From: Pseudomonadota bacterium | GTDB lineage: Bacteria > Pseudomonadota > Gammaproteobacteria > Steroidobacterales > Steroidobacteraceae | Direction of reading: 5' to 3' | NCBI GenBank assembly: GCA_023457495.1 | Contig: JAEWLQ010000107.1 | Coordinates: forward strand, 38,387-102,386 | Length of the DNA stretch: 64,000 nt | Part shown: piece after piece, positions 24,913 through 33,638 of the stretch | Layout of the letters: each line of letters begins with the position of its first letter | Numbering within the stretch: the first letter of the stretch is position 1 | Program-made: the position numbers and the translations under genes | The notes under the pieces: model-generated | The model's database searches: none | What the model was told of the DNA's origin: nothing | The model's input: the letters and a program-made list of their open reading frames with translations, nothing else

Positions 24913-27228
24913 GTGCCGACTTCCGATTCCGACCTGAACTTGCCGGGCTTCGCCCGCCGTCGCCTTACCGTGGCCGTCAGCCTCGCGCTCGCCGCGGGCG
25001 CCGTCCACGCGCAGACGACCGCGAGCGCATCGACCACCGAAGAGGCCAAGACCCTTTCGAAGATCTCCGTGGAAGCCTCCGAGCCCGAGCCCACCCCGAA
25101 GGTCGATCGGCCGTCGTCGCCCAAATTCACGCAGGAGCTGATCGACATTCCGCAGACGATCACGGTCGTCAGCCAGGAAGTCCTGAAGCAGCAGGGCGCG
25201 ACCACGCTCTCGCAGGCGCTGCGAAACACTCCCGGGGTCACGTTCCTGTTAGGCGAGAACGGCAACACCGCCACCGGCGATTCCGTCTTCATGCGCGGCT
25301 TCGACACCCAGGGATCCATCTTCATCGACGGCATCCGCGACCTCGGCACCGTGTCGCGCGACGTCTTCAACACCGAGCAGGTGGAGATCGCGAAAGGTCC
25401 CGCGGGTCCGGACTACGGTCGCAGCGCGGCGTCCGGCTACATCAACCTCGCGAGCAAGGTTCCGACGGCCGACAGTTTCAACGCCGGCGCCGTCAGCTAC
25501 GGCACCGCCAACAATGCGCGCATCACGGGCGACGTGAACTATCGCGTCGAAGGCACCGGCACGGCGTTTCGGCTCAACGTCATGGGGCAGGACGGCGAAG
25601 TCGACGGCCGCGATTTCGTCGAGCGCAAGGGCTGGGCGGTCGCGCCCTCGCTCGCGTTCGGCCTCGAAGGCGACACGCGCGCCTACTTCTATCTACTGCA
25701 CACGGAGCAGGACAACATTCCGGACGGCGGCGTGCCCACGATCGGGCTCGAGGGTTTCTACAACGCGGCGTTCGATACCGGCGGCGCGCATGCGGGCATG
25801 GATCCGGCGCGCGTCGACCGGAACAACTTCTACGGTGTCACGAGCGACTTCGAGGACATCAAGGCGACGATGTTCACGGCGCGCTTCGAGCATGACTTCA
25901 GCGAGAACGTCACGCTGCGCAACACCTCGCGCTACGGGAAACTCAACCAGAACTACGTGCTCACCGGTGTGAACGCGCTCGACGTGTCGGCCGCGGATCC
26001 CGCTGACTGGACCGTGGCGCGCAACCGCCAGGCCAAGTTCCAGGACAACACGCTGCTTACCAACCAGACCAACGTGACCGCGAACCTGCAGACCGGCGCG
26101 GTGGGCCATGCCATCACCGGTGGCGTCGAGTTCATCGATGAGGAGCAGTACACGCCCACCTACCTGGCTGCGAGCCTGGGAATGCCGATTCCGCCGGCCA
26201 ATCTCTATGCGCCGAATCGCAACGACGTAATGCCCGGTTATGGGCCGGTGCGTGACGGCCGTTATGTGCGCGGCGAGACTCAGACGGTCGGCGCCTATCT
26301 GTTCGACACCTTGAGCTTCGGCGAACGCTGGCAGGTAACTGCCGGCTTCCGCGTTGACGACTACGAAACGAATGTCGACAGCGTGGTGTTCTCGACGGCG
26401 CTCTCACACCCGACGCTGCCGCTCAACACGCTGGTGCCGCAGGTATTCCAGATCGACGACACCTTGTTCTCGTACAAACTCGGCGTGCTGTTCAAGCCGG
26501 TCGAGAACGGCAGCATCTACCTGTCGCACGCCACCTCGCAGCAGCCGCCGGGCGGCGCGAACTTCGCGTTCTCGACCAACGCGAACAACCAGAACAACCC
26601 GGCGCTGGATCCGACCGAAGGCTCGAACCTCGAGCTCGGCGCGAAATGGGAATTCCGCGACGGCGCGCTCGCGGTGACGGGCGCTCTCTACGACAGCAGC
26701 AGCAAGAACGAGATCGCGCAGGATCCGGTGGACCAATCGCAGTTCGTGCAGATCGGCGAACGCGAGGTCAAGGGCATCGAACTCGGCATCGTGGGCAAGC
26801 TCACGGATGCCTGGGAACTCAGCGCCGGCGTGTCCAAGATGGATACCGAGGTGAAGCGCGGACTCGCGAACCAGGGCGGGCTGCCGATCACCTGGTCGCC
26901 CGAGTTCACGTTCACGAGCTGGACCACCTATCACATGCCCTTCGGTCTCTCGATCGGCGGCGGTCTGCGCTACGTAGACAGCGTGATCCGTCCGGTCTCG
27001 AGCAACAACGTCCCACCGCCGCCCAACCAGACCAACATGCGCACCGCGCCCGACTACTGGGTCGTGGATCTCATGGCGTCGTATGAGCTCAACGACAACG
27101 TGACGCTGCAGCTGAACGGCTACAACCTCACCGACGAGCTGTACGTGGCCACGCTCAACAACAGTGGCGCCCGCTACGCGCCGGGCGCGCCGCGGTCGGC
27201 GATGTTGACGGTCAACTTCAGCTTCTGA
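24913..27228 (+). CDS. TonB-dependent catecholate siderophore receptor (Fiu-like)
   Basis: 771 residues from a GTG start. A signal peptide (RRRLTVAVSLALAAGAVHAQ) is followed by a plug domain with LIDIPQTITVVSQEVLKQQG, RGFDTQGSIFIDGIRDLGTV and VEIAKGPAGPDYGRSAASGY, then a 22-strand barrel ending NGYNLTDELYVATLNNSGAR and terminal Phe. The IPQTITVV and GxDYGRSxASGYIN phrases match the Fiu/catecholate receptor group. It imports ferric catechol siderophores or their breakdown products with TonB energy. No TonB box is obvious beyond SKISVEAS near residue 48. A PiuC gene directly follows, the same pairing as fiu-ybiX. Confidence 0.92.
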   Translation: MPTSDSDLNLPGFARRRLTVAVSLALAAGAVHAQTTASASTTEEAKTLSKISVEASEPEPTPKVDRPSSPKFTQELIDIPQTITVVSQEVLKQQGATTLSQALRNTPGVTFLLGENGNTATGDSVFMRGFDTQGSIFIDGIRDLGTVSRDVFNTEQVEIAKGPAGPDYGRSAASGYINLASKVPTADSFNAGAVSYGTANNARITGDVNYRVEGTGTAFRLNVMGQDGEVDGRDFVERKGWAVAPSLAFGLEGDTRAYFYLLHTEQDNIPDGGVPTIGLEGFYNAAFDTGGAHAGMDPARVDRNNFYGVTSDFEDIKATMFTARFEHDFSENVTLRNTSRYGKLNQNYVLTGVNALDVSAADPADWTVARNRQAKFQDNTLLTNQTNVTANLQTGAVGHAITGGVEFIDEEQYTPTYLAASLGMPIPPANLYAPNRNDVMPGYGPVRDGRYVRGETQTVGAYLFDTLSFGERWQVTAGFRVDDYETNVDSVVFSTALSHPTLPLNTLVPQVFQIDDTLFSYKLGVLFKPVENGSIYLSHATSQQPPGGANFAFSTNANNQNNPALDPTEGSNLELGAKWEFRDGALAVTGALYDSSSKNEIAQDPVDQSQFVQIGEREVKGIELGIVGKLTDAWELSAGVSKMDTEVKRGLANQGGLPITWSPEFTFTSWTTYHMPFGLSIGGGLRYVDSVIRPVSSNNVPPPPNQTNMRTAPDYWVVDLMASYELNDNVTLQLNGYNLTDELYVATLNNSGARYAPGAPRSAMLTVNFSF

Positions 27229-27253
27229 GCCGGACTGTGCGAGCATCCGGCCC

Positions 27254-27934
27254 ATGCTGATCCATGTGCCGAACCTGTTGAGCGCCGAGCAGGTGGCGGA
27301 GTGCCGCCGCCAGCTCGACGCGGCCGAATGGACCGACGGCAAGTCGACCGTGGGCGAGCAGGGCGCGCGGGTCAAACGCAACCGCCAGCTTCCCGAGCTC
27401 TCGCCGGTCGGCCGGCAGCTAGGCGAGATGATCCTTACCGCGCTCGCGCGCAATCCGCTGTTCTTTTCCGCGGCGCTGCCGCTCAAGACCGTGCCGCCGC
27501 TGTTCAACCGCTACGAGGGCGGCGAGCACTACGGCATGCACATCGACGGCGCCGTGCGCGCCGTGCCCGGCAGCTCGCACTTCATACGCACCGACCTGTC
27601 CTCGACGCTGTTCCTGACCGACCCGGCCGACTACGACGGCGGCGAGCTCATCGTCCAGGACACCTACGGCGAGCACTCGGTCAAACTACCGGCCGGCGAC
27701 CTGATCCTCTACAACTCCGGCAGCCTGCACCGCGTGAACCCGGTGACGCGCGGCGCGCGCGTGAGCTCGTTCTTCTGGACGCAGAGCATGGTGGCCGACG
27801 AGCGTTATCGCGAGCACCTGTACCGGCTCGATCAGACAATCCAGAAACTGCGCGGCAAGGTCGGCGAGACCGACGAGACCGTCGCGCTCGCCGGGCACTA
27901 TCACAACCTGCTCAGGATGTGGTCGGAGATCTGA
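27254..27934 (+). CDS. Fe(II)/2-oxoglutarate-dependent dioxygenase, PiuC/YbiX type
   Basis: 226 residues of the PKHD-type hydroxylase family. The iron ligands are in YGMHIDGAVRAVPG (H-x-D) and SGSLHRVNPVTRGARVSSFF (distal His and the 2-oxoglutarate-binding Arg). MLIHVPNLLSAEQVAECRRQ and NPLFFSAALPLKTVPPLFNR are conserved. PiuC/YbiX genes habitually follow iron-siderophore receptors; here the gap is 25 bases. Its substrate is unproven, and a role in altering siderophore-derived compounds is inferred. Confidence 0.92.
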   Translation: MLIHVPNLLSAEQVAECRRQLDAAEWTDGKSTVGEQGARVKRNRQLPELSPVGRQLGEMILTALARNPLFFSAALPLKTVPPLFNRYEGGEHYGMHIDGAVRAVPGSSHFIRTDLSSTLFLTDPADYDGGELIVQDTYGEHSVKLPAGDLILYNSGSLHRVNPVTRGARVSSFFWTQSMVADERYREHLYRLDQTIQKLRGKVGETDETVALAGHYHNLLRMWSEI

Positions 27935-27966
27935 AGCGGATCTCGCGGTGAAGATCACCGCGGTCT

Positions 27967-29088
27967 TCACTGCGAATGCTCGAACCCCGGCGGCGGCATC
28001 TCGCGGATGCTGAGTCCCTTCAGCGGCGCCAACAACTCATCGACGCTGAGCAGTCCCATGCAGGCCATCGCGCCGCGCGGCGGCAGGAATCCCGCCGCCA
28101 TCTTGTTGGCCAGCGCGATGGCGGGGGCGCAGGGGATGTTGGGACCGTGATTGTCGCGCGCGACGAGATTCCAGGTGAGTTTCAGTGGCGCACCGTCGCC
28201 ATCCACGCCCTGCAGCGTCACGAACATCGCGCCACGGTCGCTGAAGAACGGTTCGGTCCACTTCGCGATCCTCGCGAGCGGACGCGCGAACGGCAGCGCG
28301 CTGCGCAGCCGGCCGTCGCGCACCCAGCGCGCGAGTAGTTCGACGAGGCGATGCCCGGTGTCACTCGCGAAGCCGGCATGGAAGCTGACGGTCTTCACGC
28401 CCGGATATCGCGCGGGCAGCAGATCGAGATCCGGAACGTCGCAGCGTCCGAGCCGCCGCGCGCCCACGGGTTTCGGAAACTCGTGTACTTGCGTGTCGAG
28501 CCAGCCGCACACGTCGGTCCACGCGCCGTTCTCGAGCGCGGCGAACGATTGACCGCAATAGCCGAGCACCGCGCGCAGGGTGGCGATGCCGGGCACGACC
28601 GCGCCCGAGCTGATGCCGAAGCGGATCGCATCGAGACGCGAGAAATGTTCGCGGTAGCGGTCGACGACCGCGGAGGACAGCGCGGGCAGCGAGCTCACGC
28701 CGCTCACGACCGAGATACCCGCGGCGCGCGCCGCGCCGTCGAGCGCGCCGATGCCGTTGACGAAGGCACGCCCGTCGGCGAGATCGAGGTAATTGCAGCC
28801 CGCGCGGATCGCCCCCTGCGCTACCGCATAGTCCTGATCCTGGAACGGGCCGGCCGTGTGGATCAGCGTCGCGATCTCGAGCTTGCGGAGCTTGTCGCCG
28901 AGCCTGGGGTCCCTTGCGTCGAGAGTCTTGGCGTTCTCGGCTCGCAGGCCCACCTGGTAGACAAGGCCGGTCGCCTTGTCGGCGCTGCGCCCCGCGATGA
29001 TCAGGTGGATACGGGGATTGCGGGCCAGGGCCGCGCAGATGCGGCTACCGAAGAATCCATAACCGCCCAGGACCAGGATCCGGTGCAT
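27967..29088 (-). CDS. Saccharopine dehydrogenase-like NAD(P)-binding protein
   Basis: 373 residues. HRILVLGGYGFFGSRICAAL is a Rossmann nucleotide-binding start, followed by LIIAGRSADKATGL, LIHTAGPFQDQDYAVAQGAI and NYLDLADGRAFVNGI, as in saccharopine dehydrogenase-like oxidoreductases (COG1748/3268). The later part, GVKTVSFHAGFASDTGHRLV, and a final GFLPPRGAMACMGLLSVDEL are conserved in this group. No lysine-pathway gene is nearby and the true substrate is unknown. It is convergent with PiuC and divergent from ssb. Only a short gap separates it from ssb. Confidence 0.82.
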   Translation of the reverse strand: MHRILVLGGYGFFGSRICAALARNPRIHLIIAGRSADKATGLVYQVGLRAENAKTLDARDPRLGDKLRKLEIATLIHTAGPFQDQDYAVAQGAIRAGCNYLDLADGRAFVNGIGALDGAARAAGISVVSGVSSLPALSSAVVDRYREHFSRLDAIRFGISSGAVVPGIATLRAVLGYCGQSFAALENGAWTDVCGWLDTQVHEFPKPVGARRLGRCDVPDLDLLPARYPGVKTVSFHAGFASDTGHRLVELLARWVRDGRLRSALPFARPLARIAKWTEPFFSDRGAMFVTLQGVDGDGAPLKLTWNLVARDNHGPNIPCAPAIALANKMAAGFLPPRGAMACMGLLSVDELLAPLKGLSIREMPPPGFEHSQ

Positions 29089-29269
29089 ACGTGCCGAAGA
29101 GTATTCCAGAGGTTACGCGGGGAATCTCCGCCCCGGTCGCGCGGTTAAATGATTTGGCGAAGATTCGTACAGCGAATACGCCCCGCGAACGTGCAGATAC
29201 GCGGCTACCAGCTTCGACGCCGCAGCCCGTACAATCCCGCCCCAGAATTATTTCGATGAAGGGCACGAC

Positions 29270-29785
29270 ATGGCGCGGGGAATCAACAAAGTCATCCTGA
29301 TCGGCAATCTGGGCGCAGACCCGGAAACCCGTGCCATGCCTTCCGGCATGACGGTCGCGAACATCCGCGTTGCGACCAGCGAGAACTGGAAGGACAAGCA
29401 GTCCGGCGAGAACAAGGAGCGCACCGAGTGGCACAACGTCGCCATGTTCGGCCGCCTCGGTGAGATCGCCGGCGAGTACCTCAAGAAGGGCAGCAAGGTT
29501 TACATCGAGGGGAGCCTGCGCACGCGCAAGTGGCAGGACAAGCAGGGGAACGACCGCTACACCACCGAGATCATCGCGAACGAGATGCAGATGCTCGACT
29601 CGCGCGGAGGCGGTGGGATGGGTGGCGGCGACTATGGTGGCGGTGGCGGTGGCGGTGGTGGTGGCGGCGGCGGTGGCCGCGGACGCCAGCAGAGCAGCCC
29701 GCCGCCGGACGACTTCGACCAGGGCGGCCCGCCGGCCGGCGGCGACAAGGGTGGCGGCGACTTCGACGACGACATCCCGTTCTGA
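29270..29785 (+). CDS. ssb: Single-stranded DNA-binding protein
   Basis: 171 residues. The OB fold starts ARGINKVILIGNLGADPETR and includes EWHNVAMFGRLGEIAGEYLK and GSKVYIEGSLRTRKWQDKQG. A glycine-rich linker (about residues 113-138) leads to the conserved acidic tip DFDDDIPF that binds repair and replication partners. It coats single-stranded DNA in replication, recombination and repair. A strong terminator follows, so it is probably monocistronic. In many Gammaproteobacteria it is adjacent and divergent to uvrA, here 27.6 kb away. Confidence 0.97.
   Translation: MARGINKVILIGNLGADPETRAMPSGMTVANIRVATSENWKDKQSGENKERTEWHNVAMFGRLGEIAGEYLKKGSKVYIEGSLRTRKWQDKQGNDRYTTEIIANEMQMLDSRGGGGMGGGDYGGGGGGGGGGGGGGRGRQQSSPPPDDFDQGGPPAGGDKGGGDFDDDIPF
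29636..29677 (+). repeat. GGT/GGC codon tract inside ssb
   Basis: Fourteen consecutive glycine codons, a mixture of GGT and GGC in near (GGTGGC)n order, encode the SSB linker. Length variation by 3 or 6 bases would keep the frame. Confidence 0.85.
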
Positions 29786-29806
29786 AGTACGGCTCGATAC
29801 CGGAAG

Positions 29807-29829
29807 GGCCCCGCGACGCGGGGCCTTTT
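29807..29829 (+). terminator. Intrinsic terminator of ssb
   Basis: GGCCCCGCG (29807-29815) pairs with CGCGGGGCC (29817-29825), followed by TTTT. It lies 22 bases after the ssb stop. Confidence 0.85.
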
Positions 29830-29915
29830 CACTTATAAGCCATTGTTTTAACAGATAAATATTGCGGGCTGGGGAAGTGCGATACCCTATCGCCCGCTAT
29901 CCCCCTCGCCCTGCA

Positions 29916-31277
29916 ATGCCCGGCCGCTACTACATCAAAACTTTCGGCTGCCAGATGAATGAGTACGACTCGACCCGTATGGGCGACGTGCTCGGCGCTG
30001 GCGCGGGCCTCGAGCCCACCGACGATCCGGCTCAGGCCGACGTCCTCATCATGAACACCTGCTCGGTGCGCGAGAAAGCCGAGGACAAGGTGTATTCGCT
30101 GCTGGGCGAATGGCGCGCGATCAAGAAGCTCAAGCCGCATGTGCTCATCGGCGTGGGTGGCTGCGTCGCGAGCCAGGAAGGCGAGGGCATCACGCGCCGT
30201 GCGCCGTACGTGGACCTGGTGTTCGGTCCGCAGACGCTGCATCGGCTGCCCGACATGATCGGCGAGCTCAAGAAGACGGGCCGTTCGGTCATCGACGTGT
30301 CGTTCCCCGAGATCGAAAAGTTCGACAACCTGCCCGAGCCCCGCGCCGAGGGTTCGAGCGCGTACGTCTCGGTGATGGAGGGCTGCAGCAAGTACTGCAC
30401 GTTCTGCGTCGTGCCTTATACGCGCGGTGACGAGGTGAGCCGCGGCTTCGAGTCCGTGATGGACGAGGTGCGGTCGCTCGCGGCGCAGGGCGTCGGCGAG
30501 ATCACCTTGTTAGGCCAGAACGTCAATGCGTATGCCGGCGCGATGGCCGACGGCACGGTCGTCGATCTCGCGACGCTGATTCATTACGTGGCGGCGGTGG
30601 ACGGCGTCGAGCGCATCCGCTTCACGACTTCGCACCCGGTGGAGTTTGGCGATTCGCTGATCGAGGCGTACGCCAACGTGCCGAAGCTCGCGAACCAGCT
30701 GCACCTCGCGGTGCAGTCCGGCTCCGACCGCATCCTGGCCGCGATGAAACGCGGCTACACCTCGCTGGAATTCAAGGAAAAACTGCGCAAGCTCCGCGCG
30801 GTGCGCCCGACGATCGCGGTCTCCACCGACATCATTGTCGGTTTCCCCGGGGAGACAGAGCGCGATTTCGAAGCCACACTGAAACTCGTGCGGGAAGCGA
30901 ATTTCGATCAGTCGTTCTCGTTCATCTACAGCCAGCGTCCGGGCACTCCGGCGGCGGCGCTCCCCGACGACGTGTCGCTCGAGGTCAAGCAGCAACGGCT
31001 CGCGCGGCTACAGGCGCAACTGAACGAGCAGGCGCGCGCCATCAGCGAAACGATGGTGGGCACGACGCAACGCGTGCTCGTCGCCCGTCCGTCGAAGAAA
31101 GATGCGAACGAGCTCGCGGGCCGCACGGAAAACGGCCGCTGGGTGAACTTCGCGGGTCCGCACGCGCTGATCGGCCGCTTCGTCGACGTCGACATCGTCA
31201 AGGCATTGCCGCAGTCGCTGCGCGGCCGCCTGGCCACAATGGAAGACACACAGCCGCGCCTCGCGGCGAACTCCTGA
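29916..31277 (+). CDS. miaB: tRNA-2-methylthio-N6-dimethylallyladenosine synthase
   Basis: 453 residues. MiaB adds the 2-methylthio group to i6A37 in tRNAs. The N-terminal UPF0004 domain has FGCQMNEYDSTRM, NTCSVREKAEDKVYS and GVGGCVASQEG, giving three cluster cysteines. The radical-SAM motif is EGCSKYCTFCVVPYTRG (CxxxCxxC). HLAVQSGSDRILAAMKRGYT and a C-terminal TRAM domain (TQRVLVARPSKKDANELAGR) complete it. The ATG at 29916 (MPGRYYIKTFGCQMN) is preferred over one at 29862, although no good ribosome site is seen. The stop overlaps phoH (TGATG). It starts the conserved block miaB-phoH-ybeY-corC-lnt. Confidence 0.95.
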   Translation: MPGRYYIKTFGCQMNEYDSTRMGDVLGAGAGLEPTDDPAQADVLIMNTCSVREKAEDKVYSLLGEWRAIKKLKPHVLIGVGGCVASQEGEGITRRAPYVDLVFGPQTLHRLPDMIGELKKTGRSVIDVSFPEIEKFDNLPEPRAEGSSAYVSVMEGCSKYCTFCVVPYTRGDEVSRGFESVMDEVRSLAAQGVGEITLLGQNVNAYAGAMADGTVVDLATLIHYVAAVDGVERIRFTTSHPVEFGDSLIEAYANVPKLANQLHLAVQSGSDRILAAMKRGYTSLEFKEKLRKLRAVRPTIAVSTDIIVGFPGETERDFEATLKLVREANFDQSFSFIYSQRPGTPAAALPDDVSLEVKQQRLARLQAQLNEQARAISETMVGTTQRVLVARPSKKDANELAGRTENGRWVNFAGPHALIGRFVDVDIVKALPQSLRGRLATMEDTQPRLAANS

Positions 31278-32257
31278 TGTCCACACCCGCACCCATCGAA
31301 CCCGCCCGCGAATTCGAGCTCGCGCCGCCGGACAACACGCGGCTTGCGAACCTGTGCGGCCCGCTCGACGAGAACATACGGCTCATCGAAGACCGCATGG
31401 GCGTCTCGGTGAAGCGGCGCGGCGCGCATTTCCGCATCGCGGGCGATCGCGCGCATGCCGCCGAAGACGTGGTGCGCGACCTGTTCGCCGCCACCGCGAA
31501 AGAGGACGTGTCGCTCGATCGCGTGCACCTGGCGCTGCGCGATTCGCGCGACCTGCCGGGCGCGATCGGCGCCGACGAGCCGCGCGACGAGAGCACGGTG
31601 CGCGTGATGCGCGGCACGATCCGCGCGCGCGGCCGCAACCAGCGCGACTACCTGAACAACATCCGCTCGAAGGACCTGACCTTCGGCATCGGTCCGGCCG
31701 GCACGGGCAAGACCTTCCTCGCCGTGGCCTGCGCGGTCGAGGCGCTGCAGGCCGACAAGATCCGCCGCATCGTGCTCACGCGCCCGGCGGTCGAGGCGGG
31801 CGAGCGGCTCGGCTTCCTGCCGGGCGATCTCACGCAGAAGGTCGATCCGTACCTGCGGCCTATCTACGACGCGCTCTACGAAATGCTGGGCTTTGACCGC
31901 GTGGTGCGCTACATCGAGCGCAACGTCATCGAAGTCGCGCCGCTCGCGTTCATGCGCGGCCGCTCGCTCAACGACTCGTTCATCATCCTCGACGAGGCGC
32001 AGAACACGACGCCCGAGCAGATGAAGATGTTCCTGACGCGCATCGGCTTCGGCTCGCGCGCGGTGGTCACGGGCGACGTGACGCAGACCGATCTGCCGGC
32101 CGGCAAGATGTCCGGCCTCAAACACGTCATCAGCATCCTGCGCCAGACCGATGGCGTGGCGTTCACGCATTTCGCGGCGGCCGACGTGGTGCGGCATCCG
32201 CTGGTTCAGCGCATCGTTCAGGCGTACGAAGCGCATTCGCCTGACGAACGGGCATGA
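31277..32257 (+). CDS. ybeZ: PhoH-like ATPase (YbeZ)
   Basis: 326 residues. A short KH-like N-terminal part is followed by the PhoH ATPase core: RNQRDYLNNIRSKDLTFGIG, Walker A GPAGTGKTFLA, RPAVEAGERLGFLPGDLTQK and Walker B SFIILDEAQNTTPEQMKMFL, ending FTHFAAADVVRHPLVQRIV. PhoH/YbeZ works with the endoribonuclease YbeY in RNA metabolism and the genes are almost always adjacent, as here with a 4-base overlap. The start overlaps the miaB stop. Confidence 0.94.
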   Translation: MSTPAPIEPAREFELAPPDNTRLANLCGPLDENIRLIEDRMGVSVKRRGAHFRIAGDRAHAAEDVVRDLFAATAKEDVSLDRVHLALRDSRDLPGAIGADEPRDESTVRVMRGTIRARGRNQRDYLNNIRSKDLTFGIGPAGTGKTFLAVACAVEALQADKIRRIVLTRPAVEAGERLGFLPGDLTQKVDPYLRPIYDALYEMLGFDRVVRYIERNVIEVAPLAFMRGRSLNDSFIILDEAQNTTPEQMKMFLTRIGFGSRAVVTGDVTQTDLPAGKMSGLKHVISILRQTDGVAFTHFAAADVVRHPLVQRIVQAYEAHSPDERA

Positions 32258-32745
32258 ATGGATCGCGCGGCCTCAAGCTGGACCTCGCTTGCGGCACCCG
32301 CGCCTGGACGCCGTCCTCCGCACGCATGGAACGCTGGGCCGCGGCGGCGCTCGGGCGGCGCGGCGCGGGCCGCGAGATCGCGGTGCGCATCGTGAAAGCG
32401 GACGAGAGCCGCGAGCTCAACAAGCTGTGGCGCGGCAAGGACAAGCCCACGAACGTGTTGTCGTTTCCGATCGGTGCCTGGCACGGGAATCCCGGGAGAA
32501 GCGGCAGAAGGACGCGGGATGTTCGCCTGCCGCTCGGGGACCTGGTGATCTGCGCCGAGGTCGTGCGCCGCGAGGCCGAACGCGACGGCAAGAAGATAGA
32601 GGCGCATTGGGCGCACATGATAGTTCACGGCGCGCTGCACCTGGTCGGTTACGACCATGAGCGTGGCGAGCCGGACAGGAAGAAGATGGAGCGGCGCGAG
32701 ATCGCCGTTCTCAAAGGTTTTGGTTTCGGGAATCCGTACACATGA
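32254..32745 (+). CDS. ybeY: Endoribonuclease YbeY (rRNA maturation factor)
   Basis: 163 residues. The zinc-binding signature HGALHLVGYDH is intact near the C-terminus, preceded by NVLSFPIG and LGDLVICAEVVRREAE. YbeY is a metal-dependent RNase involved in 16S rRNA 3' maturation and ribosome quality control. A basic insert (GNPGRSGRRTRD) is a little longer than in Escherichia coli. It overlaps phoH and corC by 4 bases each, so translation of the block is coupled. Confidence 0.94.
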   Translation: MNGSRGLKLDLACGTRAWTPSSARMERWAAAALGRRGAGREIAVRIVKADESRELNKLWRGKDKPTNVLSFPIGAWHGNPGRSGRRTRDVRLPLGDLVICAEVVRREAERDGKKIEAHWAHMIVHGALHLVGYDHERGEPDRKKMERREIAVLKGFGFGNPYT

Positions 32746-33638
32746 GCGCGAAGGAAAAAGAAAGGGACAAGGAAAAGGATCTCGGCGCGAGCGGCAAATG
32801 GCTGCGCCGCCTGTCACGGAGGATGTCCGGCGAGGCGCAGGACCGCGGCGAGGTGATCGAGTACCTGCGTGAAGCCGCGTTGCAGAACATCATCGAGGGC
32901 GACGCGCTGGCGATGCTCGAAGGCGTGCTCGGTGTCGCCGACATCCAGGTGCGCGACATCATGGTGCCGCGCGCACAGATGACCGTGCTCAACCGCGACG
33001 ATGATTCTGAAGCGCTGCTCAAGACCGTGGTCGAAAGCGGGCACTCGCGCTTTCCGGTCATGGACGAGGACCGCGAGAAGATAGTCGGCATCCTGCTGGC
33101 CAAGGACCTGCTGCGACTCACGTCGCAGGAAGACGGTGCGCATTTCGACATCAAGGAATTCACGCGCCCGCCGGTGTTCGTACCGGAATCGAAACGGCTC
33201 AACGTGCTGCTGCGCGAGATGCGCCGCTCGCGCGTGCACATGGCCATCGTCGCCGATGAATACGGCGGCATCGCGGGCCTGGTGACCATCGAGGACGTGA
33301 TCGAGCAGATCGTCGGCGATATCGACGACGAACACGACATCGACGAGGAACAGAACATCCGCAAGGAAGCGGACCACCAGTTCATCGTGCGTGGCCAGAC
33401 ACCGATCGACGAGTTCAACGAGTACTTCCAGACGGACCTGTCGGACGACGAATTCGACACGGTCGCCGGGCTCGTGATGAAGCAGCTCGGGCGCCTGCCG
33501 CGCCGTGGCGAGACGCTGCAGCTCGCCGATTGCGAGCTCAAGGTGCTGCGCTTCGACCGGCGCCGCATCGATACGCTGCGGCTCGTGACGGCTCGCGAGA
33601 TCGTGGCTCCGGAAGACCGGCCGCTCGAAGACGAGTGA
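32742..33638 (+). CDS. corC: CorC/HlyC-family CBS-domain protein (magnesium/cobalt efflux)
   Basis: 298 residues, cytosolic. Two CBS domains span about residues 70-190 (VRDIMVPRAQMTVLNRDDDS, VGILLAKDLLRL, AIVADEYGGIAGLVTIEDVI, EQIVGDIDDEHD). A CorC_HlyC C-terminal domain follows (GDTPIDEFNEYF-type, here GQTPIDEFNEYFQTDL, TVAGLVMKQLGRLPRRGE). It is linked to Mg/Co efflux; the membrane DUF21 part present in longer paralogues is absent. It overlaps ybeY and lnt. Confidence 0.92.
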   Translation: MSAKEKERDKEKDLGASGKWLRRLSRRMSGEAQDRGEVIEYLREAALQNIIEGDALAMLEGVLGVADIQVRDIMVPRAQMTVLNRDDDSEALLKTVVESGHSRFPVMDEDREKIVGILLAKDLLRLTSQEDGAHFDIKEFTRPPVFVPESKRLNVLLREMRRSRVHMAIVADEYGGIAGLVTIEDVIEQIVGDIDDEHDIDEEQNIRKEADHQFIVRGQTPIDEFNEYFQTDLSDDEFDTVAGLVMKQLGRLPRRGETLQLADCELKVLRFDRRRIDTLRLVTAREIVAPEDRPLEDE

